The notes under the pieces: model-generated | What the model saw: the letters and a program-made list of their open reading frames with translations, nothing else | Told to the model about the DNA's origin: nothing | Database searches by the model: none | Part shown: one piece after another, positions 27,067 to 35,814 of the stretch | Position numbering within the stretch: position 1 is the stretch's first letter | Layout of the letters: every line of letters starts with the position of its first letter | DNA from: Burkholderiales bacterium | GTDB lineage: Bacteria > Pseudomonadota > Gammaproteobacteria > Burkholderiales > Burkholderiaceae_C | Assembly (NCBI GenBank): GCA_947453625.1 | Contig: CANGHK010000013.1 | Location: 1-64,000, forward strand | Length of the DNA: 64,000 bases | Direction of reading: 5' to 3' | Program-made: the position numbers and the translations under genes

Positions 27067-27294
27067 CGGTTCGTGCTATCCTGATGCCCCTGAAGGGGCT
27101 GACGCTGCGTTGCCCGTTGAGCTTGGCGCCGGCGCCCAAGCCTGTTTGACGCAGGCCGCGCTCAGCGCTGATGCCAGCGCCAAGGCCACGAACTGAGCCC
27201 GCCCGGGCAACCGGCGCCGGAAGCCGACTGAAGCGGCAGACTTTCGAATTCACCGACACGGCGGCCTTGCGTCGCCATCCATTGAGGGAAACCC
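27067..27294 (+). other. long 5' leader of nrdA
   Basis: The predicted start near 27071 leaves about 225 untranslated bases. The leader contains hairpins (GCCCCT/AGGGGC at 27087-27100 and a GC-rich one near 27120-27141). It also holds a 21-codon open frame, ATG 27084 to TGA 27147, with no good ribosome-binding site. No known riboswitch pattern was recognised. GAGGG at 27284-27288 is the nrdA ribosome-binding site. Confidence 0.45.
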
Positions 27295-30225
27295 ATGCAA
27301 TCCATCATCACCAGCAATGCGTCCGTCACGGTCGCGCCACGGGCCCCGGTCCAGGGCGCCGCCCCGGTCCAGGGCGCCGCCCCGGTCTCGGCCTATGCGG
27401 GCTACCAGATCATTCGGCGCAACGGCTCGGTGGTGATCTTCGAGCCCAACAAGATCGCGGTGGCCTTGATGAAGGCCTTCCTGGCGGTGCATGGCACCCA
27501 GGGCGCCGCGTCGGCCAGCGTGCGCGAGACCGTCGACGCGCTGACCGAGAGCGTGGTGCGTGGGCTGCTGCGCTCGCGCCCGGGCGGCGGCACCTTCCAC
27601 ATCGAGGACGTGCAGGACCAGGTCGAACTCGGCCTGATGCGTGGCAGCCACCACGAGGTGGCCCGCGCCTATGTGCTGTACCGCGAGCGCCGCTCGCAGG
27701 AGCGGGCGCGTCAGCTTCAACCGGCGACGGCGCAGCAGCAAGCGGTGTTGCATGTCGTCGACCGCGGCCAGCGTGTGCCGCTGGATTTCGAGGCGCTGCG
27801 CGCGCTGATCGAGTCGGCCTGCGAAGGCCTGGGCGCCGACGTCACCGGCGACCCGATTCTGGCCGAGACCCGGCGCAACCTGTATGACGGTGTGCCCATC
27901 GATGAGGTGCACAAGGCCAGCATCCTGGCCGCCCGCACCCTGATTGAGCGCAACCCGGCCTACACCCGCGCCACTGCCCGCCTGCTGCTGCACACCATCC
28001 GCAAGGAGATCCTGGGCGAGGAAGTCAGCCAGGCCGAGATGGCGCAGCGCTACCCCGACTACTTCCCGCAGTTCATCCAGCGCGGCGTGAAAGCCGAGTT
28101 GCTCGACCCGCGCCTGCAGCAGTACGATATGGCCCGGCTGGGGGCGGCGCTCAAGCCCGAGCGCGACTTCCAGTTCGACTACCTCGGCCTGCAGACCCTG
28201 TTCGACCGCTACTTCCTGCACATCGAAGAGCAGCGCATCGAGATGCCGCAGGCCTTCTTCATGCGGGTGGCGATGGGCTTGTCGCTGAACGAGATCGACC
28301 GCGAGGCGCGCGCGATCGAGTTCTACGACGTGCTGTCGAGCTTCGACTTCATGTCGAGCACGCCCACGCTGTTCAACGCCGGATCGCTGCGCTCGCAGCT
28401 GTCGAGCTGCTACCTGACCACCGTGGCCGACGACCTGGACGGCATCTACGAGGCGCTCAAGGAGAACGCGCTGCTGAGCAAGTTTGCCGGCGGCCTGGGC
28501 AACGACTGGACCCGCGTGCGCGCGCTAGGCAGCCACATCAAGGGCACCAATGGCAAGAGCCAGGGGGTCGTGCCCTTTCTGAAGGTGGTCAACGACACCG
28601 CGGTGGCGGTCAACCAGGGCGGCAAGCGCAAGGGCGCGGTCTGCGCCTACCTGGAGACCTGGCACCTCGACATCGAGGAGTTCCTGGAACTGCGCAAGAA
28701 CACCGGCGACGACCGGCGCCGCACCCACGACATGAACACCGCCAACTGGATCCCCGACCTGTTCATGCGCCGGGTGCTCGAAGGCGGCCAGTGGACGCTG
28801 TTCTCGCCCTCGAGCTGCCCGGACCTGCACGACCTGTTCGGTGCCGCGTTCGAGACCGCCTACGTGGCCTACGAGGCAAAGGCCGACCGCGGCGAGATCA
28901 AGCTGCACAAGCGCATGGCGGCCAAGGACTTGTGGCGCAAGATGCTGACGATGCTGTTCGAGACCGGGCATCCCTGGATCACCTTCAAGGACGCCTGCAA
29001 CGTGCGGTCGCCGCAGCAGCATGTGGGCGTGGTGCATTCGAGCAACCTGTGCACCGAGATCACCCTCAACACCAGCGACAGCGAGATCGCGGTCTGCAAC
29101 CTGGGCTCGATCAACCTGGCCCGGCACCTGGTGGACGGGCTGGAAGGCAAGACCGTCGACCAGGTCAAGCTCAAGCAGACCATACGCACGGCGATGCGCA
29201 TGCTCGACAACGTCATCGACATCAACTTCTACGCCGTCAAGAAGGCCCGCGACAGCAACCTGCGTCATCGCCCGGTGGGCCTGGGCCTGATGGGCTTCCA
29301 GGACGCGCTCTACGAGTTGCGCGTGCCCTATGCGTCGGACGCGGCGGTGGAATTCGCCGACCGCTCGATGGAGGCCATCTGCTACCACGCCTACTGGGCC
29401 AGCACCGAGCTGGCCGAGGAGCGCGGCCGCTACGCCAGCTACCGCGGCTCGCTGTGGGACCGCGGCATCCTGCCTATCGACTCGCTCGACCTGCTCAGCC
29501 AAGCCCGGGGCGGGCATGTCGAGGTCGACCGCTCGACCACGATGGACTGGGACGCGCTGCGCGCCCGCATCGCCGCCCACGGCATGCGCAACAGCAACTG
29601 CGTGGCGATCGCGCCCACCGCGACCATCAGCAACATCATCGGCGTCGATGCCTCGATCGAACCCTGCTTCGGCAACCTGTCGGTCAAGAGCAACCTGTCG
29701 GGCGAGTTCACGATCGTCAACGAGTACCTGGTGCGCGACCTGAAGCGTCTGGGGCTGTGGGACGACGTGATGGTGATGGACCTGAAGCACTTCGATGGCA
29801 GCCTTCGCCGCATCGACCGCGTGCCCGAGGACATCAAGCAGCTCTATGCCACCGCCTTCGAGGTCGATGCGCAGTGGCTGATCGAGGCCGCCTCGCGGCG
29901 CCAGAAGTGGATAGACCAGGCGCAGAGCCTGAACATCTACCTGGCCGGGGCGTCGGGCAAGAAGCTCGACGAGATCTACAAGCTGGCCTGGTTGCGCGGC
30001 CTGAAGACCACCTATTACCTGCGCACGATGGGTGCCACCCATGCCGAAAAGTCCACCGTCACCGCGGGCGCGATGAACGCGGTCTCGAGCGGTGGACCGG
30101 CCTCGGGTGGACTGTCCGCGCTGGATGCCGCGGCCGCGCAGGCCCAACGCGCCATCGACGCGACACCAGCCACCGACATCAAGTTCTGCGCCATCGACAG
30201 CCCCGATTGCGAGGCCTGCCAATAG
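27295..30225 (+). CDS. nrdA: class Ia ribonucleoside-diphosphate reductase, alpha subunit NrdA
   Basis: A 976-residue catalytic subunit that reduces ribonucleoside diphosphates for DNA synthesis. After a poorly conserved N-terminus with an APVQGA repeat come an ATP cone (about 40-130) and a second cone-like region (about 140-240), as in pseudomonad NrdA. Catalytic residues visible are the Cys in SCYLTT (about 371), the NLCTE active-site loop (about 582), the TYYLRTMGA tyrosine pair (about 907) and the C-terminal shuttle pair CEAC at 972-975. The two-cone architecture predicts dATP inhibition. nrdB follows after 137 bases with its own promoter. Confidence 0.97.
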   Translation: MQSIITSNASVTVAPRAPVQGAAPVQGAAPVSAYAGYQIIRRNGSVVIFEPNKIAVALMKAFLAVHGTQGAASASVRETVDALTESVVRGLLRSRPGGGTFHIEDVQDQVELGLMRGSHHEVARAYVLYRERRSQERARQLQPATAQQQAVLHVVDRGQRVPLDFEALRALIESACEGLGADVTGDPILAETRRNLYDGVPIDEVHKASILAARTLIERNPAYTRATARLLLHTIRKEILGEEVSQAEMAQRYPDYFPQFIQRGVKAELLDPRLQQYDMARLGAALKPERDFQFDYLGLQTLFDRYFLHIEEQRIEMPQAFFMRVAMGLSLNEIDREARAIEFYDVLSSFDFMSSTPTLFNAGSLRSQLSSCYLTTVADDLDGIYEALKENALLSKFAGGLGNDWTRVRALGSHIKGTNGKSQGVVPFLKVVNDTAVAVNQGGKRKGAVCAYLETWHLDIEEFLELRKNTGDDRRRTHDMNTANWIPDLFMRRVLEGGQWTLFSPSSCPDLHDLFGAAFETAYVAYEAKADRGEIKLHKRMAAKDLWRKMLTMLFETGHPWITFKDACNVRSPQQHVGVVHSSNLCTEITLNTSDSEIAVCNLGSINLARHLVDGLEGKTVDQVKLKQTIRTAMRMLDNVIDINFYAVKKARDSNLRHRPVGLGLMGFQDALYELRVPYASDAAVEFADRSMEAICYHAYWASTELAEERGRYASYRGSLWDRGILPIDSLDLLSQARGGHVEVDRSTTMDWDALRARIAAHGMRNSNCVAIAPTATISNIIGVDASIEPCFGNLSVKSNLSGEFTIVNEYLVRDLKRLGLWDDVMVMDLKHFDGSLRRIDRVPEDIKQLYATAFEVDAQWLIEAASRRQKWIDQAQSLNIYLAGASGKKLDEIYKLAWLRGLKTTYYLRTMGATHAEKSTVTAGAMNAVSSGGPASGGLSALDAAAAQAQRAIDATPATDIKFCAIDSPDCEACQ
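27343..27387 (+). repeat. 18-bp tandem repeat in the nrdA 5' end
   Basis: GCCCCGGTCCAGGGCGCC occurs twice in a row (27343-27360, 27361-27378), followed by the first half of a third copy. It encodes APVQGA-APVQGA-APV in the variable N-terminus before the ATP cone. Confidence 0.85.
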
Positions 30226-30310
30226 GCGCTGGCCAAGGCCTCTTTGAAGCGTCACAGGCGCCACGCTGCAAGCGTCACCACAAGAGGGGCTTTTGCGTGG
30301 CAATAAGTGC

Positions 30311-30339
30311 TTGGTGTTTGAACACAACACTCCGATAAT
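30311..30339 (+). promoter_or_regulatory. nrdB promoter
   Basis: The -35 TTGGTG (30311-30316), a 17-bp spacer and -10 GATAAT (30334-30339) repeat the nrdA promoter layout, and the flanking AGTGCTTGGTG is identical in both. NrdR half-sites (AAGTGC upstream, ACACT near 30328) are present, but the palindromes are degraded. AGGAAG at 30350-30355 is 7 bases before the ATG. Confidence 0.65.
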
Positions 30340-30362
30340 TACGGGTTACAGGAAGTACACAC

Positions 30363-31589
30363 ATGCTGGTCTGGGAAGACGACGTCATACTCCCCTCGAC
30401 GACACCCTTGAAGGCCGTTGCGCAGCAGGCTCCGAGCCTCGCGCTGCGGGTGTCTCCATCCCCCCTCGCAACAGTTCAGCCCGCGGTTCCGGCCGCAGCG
30501 CTGAAGGCTGCGATGGCCTCGGTGGCGGCTGCCCGCAGCACCGCTGATGCCCTGCCGGCGGTGGCCGATGCGCGGCGCGTCGACGCCTCCGAGAAGCGCA
30601 TCATCAATGGCCAGACCGATGTCAACCAGTTGGTGCCCTTCAAGTACAAGTGGGCCTGGGAGAAGTACCTCGCAAGCTGCGCCAACCACTGGATGCCGCA
30701 AGAGGTGAACATGTCGCGCGACATCGCGACCTGGAAGGATCCCAACGGCCTGACCGACGACGAGCGCCGCATCATCATGCGCAACCTCGGCTTCTTCGTC
30801 ACCGCTGATTCGCTGGCCGCCAACAACATCGTGCTCGGCACCTACCGCCACATCACGGCGCCCGAGTGCCGGCAGTTCCTGTTGCGCCAGGCCTTCGAGG
30901 AGGCGATACACACCCACGCCTACCAGTACATCGTCGAGTCGCTGGGGCTGGACGAATCCGAGATCTTCAACGCCTACAACGAAGTCGAGTCGATCCGCGA
31001 CAAGGACCAGTTCCTGATCCCGTTCATCAACGCGATCATGGACCCGCACTTCAATACCGGCACGCTGGAGAACGACCAGACCCTGCTGCGCTCGCTGATC
31101 GTGTTTGCCTGCCTGATGGAGGGCATGTTCTTCTACGTCGGTTTCACCCAGATCCTGGCGATGGGCCGGCAGAACAAGATGACCGGTGCGGCGGAGCAGT
31201 ACCAGTACATCCTGCGCGACGAGTCCATGCACTGCAACTTCGGCATCGACCTGATCAACCAGATCAAGGCCGAGAACCCGCAGCTGTGGACCGCGCAGTT
31301 CAAGGACGAGATCAAGGCGCTGTTCCTGAAGGCGGTGGACCTGGAGTACCGCTACGCCGAGGACACCATGCCGCGCGGCGTGCTGGGGCTGAATGCGTCG
31401 ATGTTCAAGGGTTACCTGCGCTACATCGCCAACCGGCGTGCCACCCAGATCGGGCTCGACGCGCTGTTCCCCAACGAGGAAAACCCGTTCCCCTGGATGA
31501 GCGAGATGATCGACCTGAAGAAGGAACGCAACTTTTTTGAAACCCGTGTCATCGAGTACCAATCTGGTGGCGCACTGAGCTGGGACTGA
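30363..31589 (+). CDS. nrdB: class Ia ribonucleoside-diphosphate reductase, beta subunit NrdB
   Basis: A 408-residue radical-generating subunit. An Ala-rich, unconserved N-terminus of about 70 residues precedes the ferritin-like core ([22 protein letters not shown]). Metal ligands can be seen in [24 protein letters not shown] and DESMHCNFG; the Tyr in THAYQY fits the radical site region. The C-terminal tail [11 protein letters not shown] would dock to NrdA. It has its own promoter similar to that of nrdA and a stem-loop terminator about 160 bases after the stop. Confidence 0.96.
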   Translation: MLVWEDDVILPSTTPLKAVAQQAPSLALRVSPSPLATVQPAVPAAALKAAMASVAAARSTADALPAVADARRVDASEKRIINGQTDVNQLVPFKYKWAWEKYLASCANHWMPQEVNMSRDIATWKDPNGLTDDERRIIMRNLGFFVTADSLAANNIVLGTYRHITAPECRQFLLRQAFEEAIHTHAYQYIVESLGLDESEIFNAYNEVESIRDKDQFLIPFINAIMDPHFNTGTLENDQTLLRSLIVFACLMEGMFFYVGFTQILAMGRQNKMTGAAEQYQYILRDESMHCNFGIDLINQIKAENPQLWTAQFKDEIKALFLKAVDLEYRYAEDTMPRGVLGLNASMFKGYLRYIANRRATQIGLDALFPNEENPFPWMSEMIDLKKERNFFETRVIEYQSGGALSWD

Positions 31590-31749
31590 GCGCGCTGGCC
31601 AGCAGGTGCCAGCCGACAAGCCCCGGCAGCAGATCAAGATCCGCGACCGAGTCACGGCCACCATCAGAAGTGGCCGCCCCGGGCGCATCCCTGTTCATCG
31701 GCGTGGAGGCTGGGGCGGTAGGTCCGCCGCGGCTTCGCGTCGATGAATC

Positions 31750-31780
31750 GCCCCACCGCTAGACCGGTGGGGCATATTTT
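31750..31780 (+). terminator. stem-loop between nrdB and the histone-like gene
   Basis: A 9-bp perfect stem, GCCCCACCG against CGGTGGGGC (31750-31773, loop CTAGAC), is followed by ATATTTT. It probably ends the nrdB transcript. It also sits 18 bases before the ribosome-binding site of the next gene, so a leader attenuator role is possible. The remaining 160 bases of this gap show no gene. Confidence 0.6.
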
Positions 31781-31803
31781 GTAACTTGATCAAGGAGATT
31801 GTC

Positions 31804-32310
31804 ATGGCAACTGCGAAGAAGGCCGCTCCGGCCGAGAAGCCCGCCACGAGGACCGCACCGCTGAAGAAGGCTGCCGCACCGGCGAAGAAGGCTGCTGCAC
31901 CGGCGAAGAAGCTTGTGGCTGCACCGGCGGAGAAGGCTGTCGCCGCGCCGGCGAAGAAGGTTGTTGCCGCACCGGCGAAGAAGGTTGTTGCCGCACCGGC
32001 GAAGAAGGCTGCTGCGCCAGCGAAGAAGCTTGTGGCTGCACCGGCTGAGAAGGCTGTCTCCGCACCGGCGAAGAAGGCCGTTGCACCGGCGAAGAAGGCT
32101 GCTGCCGCACCGGTGGAGAAGGTCGTCGCTGCCGCACCGGCGAAGAAGCCCGCTGCGCCGGCGAAGAAGGTTGCGGAAGCACCTGCGAAGAAGGCTGCGG
32201 CAAAGAAGGCATCGGCAACGCCAGCCGCCCCCTCGACAGCCTCGTCCACCGCGAAAACGGCGCTCAGCCCGGCGGCGGCCTGGCCTTTTCCCACGGGTAA
32301 CAAACCCTGA
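31804..32310 (+). CDS. histone H1-like (AlgP-type) Ala/Lys/Pro repeat protein
   Basis: A 168-residue protein of about 15 imperfect repeats on the theme APAKKxVA or APAEKAV, strongly basic, followed by the conserved C-terminal LSPAAAWPFPTGNKP. That tail marks the betaproteobacterial H1-like family, close to eukaryotic H1 tails and Pseudomonas AlgP, which bind DNA without sequence preference. AAGGAGA lies 5 bases upstream of the ATG. The DNA repeats (GCACCGGCGAAGAAG units) can slip, so length may vary between strains. Its exact role in chromosome structure is not known. Confidence 0.88.
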   Translation: MATAKKAAPAEKPATRTAPLKKAAAPAKKAAAPAKKLVAAPAEKAVAAPAKKVVAAPAKKVVAAPAKKAAAPAKKLVAAPAEKAVSAPAKKAVAPAKKAAAAPVEKVVAAAPAKKPAAPAKKVAEAPAKKAAAKKASATPAAPSTASSTAKTALSPAAAWPFPTGNKP

Positions 32311-32333
32311 GCGTTGCCCCGCCGGGCAGCGTC

Positions 32334-32360
32334 AAACCCGGCCCAGGCCGGGTTTTTTTG
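32334..32360 (+). terminator. rho-independent terminator of the histone-like gene
   Basis: A 10-bp stem (AAACCCGGCC, loop CA, GGCCGGGTTT) merges into a T-run (seven T at 32353-32359). It lies 23 bases after the stop. On the minus strand only three T follow, so it is chiefly a plus-strand signal, although the convergent gene ends 3 bases away. Confidence 0.9.
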
Positions 32361-32362
32361 CG

Positions 32363-33448
32363 TCAGGCAGCCCTGATCTTGTTCAAGCGGGCAATCAATG
32401 CGGTCTGAAATAGCCGGTGTTCGGCGAGCGCAACTTCCGCCCGTTCACGGTATTTCTCCGCGTCACCGGTTCTGCCGCAACCCGCGGCAACCTGGGATAT
32501 CCGCGACGCCACATAGGCGATGTCGTCGTCGTCAGCCACATCAGCCAGTTTGTCGGCCGCCAGCGCGGCGAGTGACCAAGCCCGGTCAGGTGCTTCGAGG
32601 TTCAAGTTGCACCAGGCCATGTCGCACAGGACGGTCGCCCGCATCCGCTTCGGAATCTTTTCCAGATCGATGCCGAGGAATATGTCCAAGGCTTCGGCGT
32701 ATTTCCTTTCGACCGTCAAGACCAGGCCGCGCAGCATCGTCAGCAGGAAGACCATGCCGAGCGTGCCGATCGCGTGGTCGTAATGCAGCGACGAAGCGGT
32801 CTCCATCGCCGCCCTGTGGGCCTCTTTGGGGGCGCCAATGCCAAAGGAATCCGCGAACCGGGCGTTCGACGCGCGATACGCCGCCATGTTGTAGAGCATG
32901 GCGCTCAGCGTGGCGTCGTCACCTTCCGCTGCGGCAGAAAGTCTGGCCTTTTCGTACCAGGGCCTGGCCAGCGGGTAATCCCCGGCGAGGTGGTAGGCAT
33001 CTGCCATGATCAAGGCAGCACGGCCCAGGGCTTGATGGTCATCCTGTCGGGCCAAGGTCAGCGCCTCTTCAAGGTGAAGCGCCATCTTCTCGTAAAGGCA
33101 TTCGTTGAACTCAAAGTGAGCCATCCAAGCCGCGCAACTCGGCAGCGCGGATTCGGTCTTCAGCGCCAGGGCCAGGCCGTAGGCACGTCGAATCCGGTCG
33201 TAGGATTCCCGGGGCTGAAGCTGAAAGTAATGAAGTACCCCCTCGGCCAGCATCAGCCAGGAGGCGACTTCATGGTGAAGTTCGGTGCCGAATTGGGCGC
33301 GAACCACGCCTATCGAAGTCAGCGCTTCTTCGGACTTGCCGAGTCGGGCGAAATGCGATGCCGCCCGGCACACTGTCTTGGCCCACAGCACCGGATCGCG
33401 CGTGCCGACCGCCTGGGCATTCAACGTTGCGAGCAATCTTGAGTCCAT
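32363..33448 (-). CDS. TPR-like helical repeat protein, unknown function
   Basis: A 361-residue protein made of helical hairpins of TPR style ([56 protein letters not shown]). It has no signal peptide or membrane segment, so it is probably cytoplasmic. It resembles the TPR halves of GGDEF or LuxR-type sensor proteins but has no output domain. Its start lies 28 bases inside the purC end, which implies coupled translation with purC. I do not recognise a named family. Confidence 0.75.
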   Translation of the reverse strand: MDSRLLATLNAQAVGTRDPVLWAKTVCRAASHFARLGKSEEALTSIGVVRAQFGTELHHEVASWLMLAEGVLHYFQLQPRESYDRIRRAYGLALALKTESALPSCAAWMAHFEFNECLYEKMALHLEEALTLARQDDHQALGRAALIMADAYHLAGDYPLARPWYEKARLSAAAEGDDATLSAMLYNMAAYRASNARFADSFGIGAPKEAHRAAMETASSLHYDHAIGTLGMVFLLTMLRGLVLTVERKYAEALDIFLGIDLEKIPKRMRATVLCDMAWCNLNLEAPDRAWSLAALAADKLADVADDDDIAYVASRISQVAAGCGRTGDAEKYRERAEVALAEHRLFQTALIARLNKIRAA

Positions 33449-34356
33449 GCCAGACCCTGATCTTGCAAACCTTTCACGGCAGCAGCATAGCGCTCAGCCG
33501 TCGCCATCGCAATCGCCTGCGGCATCTCCGGCGCCGGCGCCTGCTTGTTCCAGGGATTCCCGTCCACCGTCACGCTCTCCAGCCAATCGCGCAGGAACTG
33601 CTTGTCGTAGCTCGGTGGGTTGCTGCCTTCCTGGTAGGACGCCAGCGGCCAGAAGCGGGACGAGTCCGGGGTCAGGATCTCGTCCATCAGCACCAGTCGG
33701 CCCTCGGGGTCCAGACCGAACTCGAACTTGGTGTCGGCGATGATGATGCCGCGGGTCAGCGCGTAGGCGGCCGCTTCCTGGTACAGGCGGGTCGCGATGT
33801 CGCGCACCCGTCCGGCCAGGTCGGCGCCGATGATCTCGACCATGCGGTCAAAGCTGATGTTCTCGTCATGCTCGCCCATCTCGGCCTTGGTCGCGGGAGT
33901 GAAGATGGGCTGCGCCAGGCGGCTGGCGTTCTTCAGTCCGGGTGGCAAGGCCACACCGCAGACCTCGCCGTTGTGTTGGTATTCCTTCCAGCCTGATCCG
34001 GCCAGATAGCCCCGCACCACGGCCTCTACCGGCAGCGGCTTCAGGCGCTTGACCAGCATCGCGCGGCCGCGCACCTGCGCCACTTCGTCCGGCGCCACCA
34101 CGCTCTCGGGGGCGTCGCCGGTCAGGTGGTTGGGCACGATGTGCGCCAGCTTGTCGAACCAGAACAGCGCCATCTGGGTCAGCAGCGCACCCTTGCCCGG
34201 TATCGGCTGGCCCATCACCACGTCGAAGGCCGAGATGCGGTCGGACGCGACCATCAGGATGCGGTCTTCGCCCACCGCGTAGTTGTCGCGCACCTTGCCG
34301 CGGGCCAGCAGCGGCAATGAATGCAGGTTGGATTCAAAGACTGCGTCGTTGCTCAT
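33421..34356 (-). CDS. purC: phosphoribosylaminoimidazole-succinocarboxamide synthase PurC
   Basis: A 311-residue enzyme joining CAIR and aspartate to SAICAR in purine synthesis. The start at 34356 ([26 protein letters not shown]) places the RGKVRDNY nucleotide motif where expected. Further motifs are [36 protein letters not shown] and [12 protein letters not shown]. Its length matches the longer yeast-like SAICAR synthase group. It follows fba on the same strand after a strong terminator, so it has its own promoter in 34357-34464. The unknown TPR gene overlaps its 3' end. Confidence 0.95.
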   Translation of the reverse strand: MSNDAVFESNLHSLPLLARGKVRDNYAVGEDRILMVASDRISAFDVVMGQPIPGKGALLTQMALFWFDKLAHIVPNHLTGDAPESVVAPDEVAQVRGRAMLVKRLKPLPVEAVVRGYLAGSGWKEYQHNGEVCGVALPPGLKNASRLAQPIFTPATKAEMGEHDENISFDRMVEIIGADLAGRVRDIATRLYQEAAAYALTRGIIIADTKFEFGLDPEGRLVLMDEILTPDSSRFWPLASYQEGSNPPSYDKQFLRDWLESVTVDGNPWNKQAPAPEMPQAIAMATAERYAAAVKGLQDQGLAWTQDCSQR

Positions 34357-34464
34357 GGGGTCGTCGCTTGGTGCGGGTGGCAGGGCCCGGTATTGTGCCT
34401 TTCGGGGGTCGGGTGGACGGTGCGGGCCGGCCGGCCGCCAAGTCCGTGCCGCCGTGCCGAGGCC

Positions 34465-34490
34465 AAAAAAAAGGGGCCGCATCGGCCCCC
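34465..34490 (-). terminator. rho-independent terminator of fba
   Basis: On the minus strand the stem GGGGCC-GATGC-GGCCCC is followed by eight T (34472-34465). It lies 24 bases past the fba stop and separates fba from purC. Confidence 0.92.
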
Positions 34491-34513
34491 GTCTGGATTG
34501 GCGCGCCGGCCGC

Positions 34514-35578
34514 TCACGTCACCACTTGCGCCAGTTCGCCCTTGGCGTATTGCTGGGCCACGGTGGTCAGCGGCAAGGCCTTGATCTTGCTGCCCTGGCC
34601 CGAGCAGCCGAACTGCACGTAGCGCTGCAGGCAGATCTTCTTGGCCGCTTCACGCGCCGGCTTGAGGTAGTCGCGCGGGTCGAACTTGCCCGGGTTCTCG
34701 GCCAGGTAGCGGCGGACCGCCCCGGTCATCGCCAGGCGGATGTCGGTGTCGATGTTGATCTTGCGCACGCCGTGCTTGATCGCTTCCTGGATCTCCTCGA
34801 CCGGCACGCCGTAGGTCTCCTTCATGTCGCCACCGAACTGGCGGATCTCGGCCAGCAGGTCTTGCGGCACGCTGGAACTGCCGTGCATCACCAGGTGGGT
34901 GTTGGGGATGCGGCGGTTGATGGCCTTGATGCGGTCTATCGCCAGGATGTCGCCGGTGGGCTTGCGGGTGAACTTGTAGGCGCCGTGGCTGGTGCCGATG
35001 GCGATCGCCAGCGCGTCGAGCTGGGTGCGCTTGACGAAGTCGGCGGCCTGCTCGGGGTCGGTCAGCAACTGCTCCAGCGTCATCGTGGCCTCGGTGCCAT
35101 GGCCGTCTTCCTTGTCGCCCTTCATCGTCTCCAGCGATCCCAGGCAGCCCAGTTCGCCTTCCACCGTCACCCCCAGCTTGTGCGCCAGATCGACCACCGC
35201 GCGGGTGACGTCGACGTTGTAGTCGTAGCTGGCGATGGTCTTGCCGTCGGCCTGCAGCGAGCCGTCCATCATCACCGAGCTGAAGCCCAGGTCGATCGCG
35301 CCCTGGCAGACCGCCACGCTCTGACCATGGTCCTGGTGCATCACCAAGGGCACGTTGGGCCAGGATTCGACCGCCGCCTGGATCAGGTGCTTGATGAAGT
35401 GCTCGCCGGCGTACTTGCGCGCACCGGCGCTGGCCTGCAGGATCACCGGCGCGTCGACCTCGGCGGCGGCCGACATCACGGCCTGCACCTGTTCGAGGTT
35501 GTTGACGTTGAAAGCCGGGATGCCGTAGCTGTTTTCGGCGGCATGGTCCAGCAATTGGCGCATCGAGACGAGGGGCAT
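34514..35578 (-). CDS. fba: class II fructose-bisphosphate aldolase
   Basis: A 354-residue zinc aldolase that splits or makes fructose 1,6-bisphosphate (also used by the Calvin cycle if present). The start gives [27 protein letters not shown]. Zinc and active-site motifs are [35 protein letters not shown] and KINIDTDIR. Upstream is a -10 box at 35681-35686 and a long leader with an inverted repeat. It is single-gene, ended by a strong terminator. Confidence 0.96.
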   Translation of the reverse strand: MPLVSMRQLLDHAAENSYGIPAFNVNNLEQVQAVMSAAAEVDAPVILQASAGARKYAGEHFIKHLIQAAVESWPNVPLVMHQDHGQSVAVCQGAIDLGFSSVMMDGSLQADGKTIASYDYNVDVTRAVVDLAHKLGVTVEGELGCLGSLETMKGDKEDGHGTEATMTLEQLLTDPEQAADFVKRTQLDALAIAIGTSHGAYKFTRKPTGDILAIDRIKAINRRIPNTHLVMHGSSSVPQDLLAEIRQFGGDMKETYGVPVEEIQEAIKHGVRKINIDTDIRLAMTGAVRRYLAENPGKFDPRDYLKPAREAAKKICLQRYVQFGCSGQGSKIKALPLTTVAQQYAKGELAQVVT

Positions 35579-35616
35579 GGCAAATCCTGCTTGAGTGGTG
35601 AATCGGCGGGGCGAGT

Positions 35617-35686
35617 TGGTTTCAGGACGCTGCAGACCAGATGCCCGTACCGGCGCTGAAACCACCTTGTAACTCCTCTGATTGTA
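35617..35686 (-). promoter_or_regulatory. fba promoter and leader hairpin
   Basis: TACAAT on the minus strand (35686-35681) is a good -10 box; no good -35 is seen. Transcription would start near 35674, leaving about 96 bases of leader. A perfect 9-bp inverted repeat (TGGTTTCAG at 35617-35625 against CTGAAACCA at 35656-35664) would form a stem with a 30-base loop in that leader. The rest of the 236-base gap to pyk shows nothing recognisable. Confidence 0.5.
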
Positions 35687-35814
35687 TCGACGGCCGGGCC
35701 TGGACAGGCTCCCGCCAGCCCCGCACCAGTGACGCTAGTCAGCCCATCGCGCGCCGGAATAGGTCGACGAACAGCCCGCCTTTGGCGCGCAAGCCGCTGC
35801 AGGCCCTGCCAGGG

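Noticed and set aside
31804-32310. CRISPR-like repeat array because of regularly spaced GCACCGGCGAAGAAG units.
   Set aside because: The repeats are codons of a continuous Ala/Lys/Pro protein with a ribosome-binding site and conserved C-terminus. There are no unique spacers.
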